Assembly (NCBI GenBank): GCA_002483285.1
Contig: DLHP01000030.1
Coordinates: 1-64,000 of the forward strand
Direction: 5' to 3'
Origin: Flavobacterium sp. UBA7665
GTDB taxonomy: Bacteria > Bacteroidota > Bacteroidia > Flavobacteriales > Flavobacteriaceae
DNA: 64,000 nt
Shown one piece after another: positions 63,625-64,000 of the stretch; position 1 is the stretch's first letter, and each line of letters opens with the position of its first letter. A model generated the notes under the pieces. That model saw only the letters and a program-made list of their open reading frames with translations. It was not told the DNA's origin and ran no database searches. The translations under genes and the position numbers were made by a program.

Positions 63625-64000
63625 ATGAAACGATTAATTTCCTTTTGCTTTTTTACCGTTGCGATTTGCGGTTGTAATTCAAACGAAGATGAACAGCAAC
63701 CCATACCCGAAACCGTTGCACCACCGGCGTTGCTATGGCGTATGTTTAACCCCATAATGCTCGACGTGCCGTACGGCGATGATGCCCAACAAACGATGGA
63801 CATATACTTGCCTATGCCATTCAACGGTGAACCCGTTAAAACTTTTGTGGTCATTCACGGCGGCGGATGGAGTTCGGGCGATAAATCGGCGATGGCGAGC
63901 CAAGTGGCTTACCTGCGGCTCATGTTCCCTAACTATGCGGTAGTCAACCTCAATTACCGTTTGGCTACCGCCGACCGTGCCGGTTATCCGATGCAACCCA
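63625..64000 (+). CDS. Alpha/beta hydrolase lipoprotein, paralogue of the previous gene, cut by the window
   Basis: 125 codons visible. Leader with lipobox (AICGCNSN). LDVPYGDDAQQTMDIYLP, VIHGGGWSSGDK and FPNYAVVNLNYRLAT align closely with the upstream gene (VAYGDDPEQTYDVYLP, VHGGGWISGSK, FPQYAIVNLNYRLAT). The catalytic Ser and His lie beyond the edge. The same orientation and 107-base spacing point to tandem duplication. Confidence 0.88.
   Translation, partial: MKRLISFCFFTVAICGCNSNEDEQQPIPETVAPPALLWRMFNPIMLDVPYGDDAQQTMDIYLPMPFNGEPVKTFVVIHGGGWSSGDKSAMASQVAYLRLMFPNYAVVNLNYRLATADRAGYPMQP

Overview
The window looks like a Bacteroidota chromosome, most likely Flavobacterium or a close flavobacterial relative. 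The evidence is SusC/SusD outer-membrane pairs, type IX secretion sorting domains (the multicopper oxidase at 1555-3234 and the gliding-motility-type C-terminus at 50709-52682), many short lipoproteins with a Cys right after the leader, promoters of the TAnnTTTG (-7) type, low G+C, and an RteC/tyrosine-recombinase integration module. Identifications are from reading motifs; no database search was run.

Layout. 1-4692: a leftward copper-handling cluster (thiol-disulfide protein, YVTN propeller lipoprotein, multicopper oxidase, HMA+DUF3347 protein, Cys-rich protein). 4949-8233: a rightward set (small STAS-like protein, AraC regulator, MauE-type redox membrane protein, DUF6520-like exported peptide), convergent with a leftward S9 peptidase-SusD-SusC operon (8284-15315). 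15316-15855: a structured intergenic region. 15856-33056: a defence island. It holds a C-R-M restriction-modification system with a PLD-type nuclease and a C-box palindrome; a DUF262/HNH protein paired with an arginase-like UPF0489 protein; a five-gene type II CBASS operon (CD-NTase, E1-E2 Cap2, JAB Cap3, a membrane Rossmann-like protein, and a second membrane-associated nucleotidyltransferase) preceded by a CapW-like WYL repressor and a DUF2779 nuclease; an HNH protein; and hipBA. 33358-36106: a replication/mobility module (unknown, DnaC-like ATPase, winged-helix initiator-like protein, excisionase-like HTH). 36202-37912: an AraC-type TPR sensor broken by a 28-bp tandem duplication. 38218-41183: lipoprotein, RteC, and an integrase that abuts tRNA-Ser(UGA) at 41416-41499.

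Right of the tRNA the composition changes: G+C is visibly higher and the genes are ordinary chromosomal ones. They include a CAP-domain lipoprotein, pdxH, rnz plus a STAS-like partner, pyrB and pyrR, a response regulator/histidine kinase pair, a type IX-secreted protein, an ABC-F ATPase, a transaldolase, lipoproteins, an SDR, the SRP RNA (not protein-coding, minus strand, 61387-61481), a glutamine cyclotransferase and two tandem alpha/beta hydrolases, the second running off the end. Short dispersed repeats built on GACACGCTGCGC occur in four intergenic places of this half.

The most interesting locus is the CBASS operon at 21847-26743. Its genes overlap or nearly touch, its CD-NTase ends in glycine as expected for Cap2 conjugation, and it carries a second intact-looking nucleotidyltransferase with a glycine-rich hydrophobic N-terminus in place of a standard effector. 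A 9-bp inverted repeat upstream is a candidate CapW operator. The left boundary of the integrated element was not found in the window.
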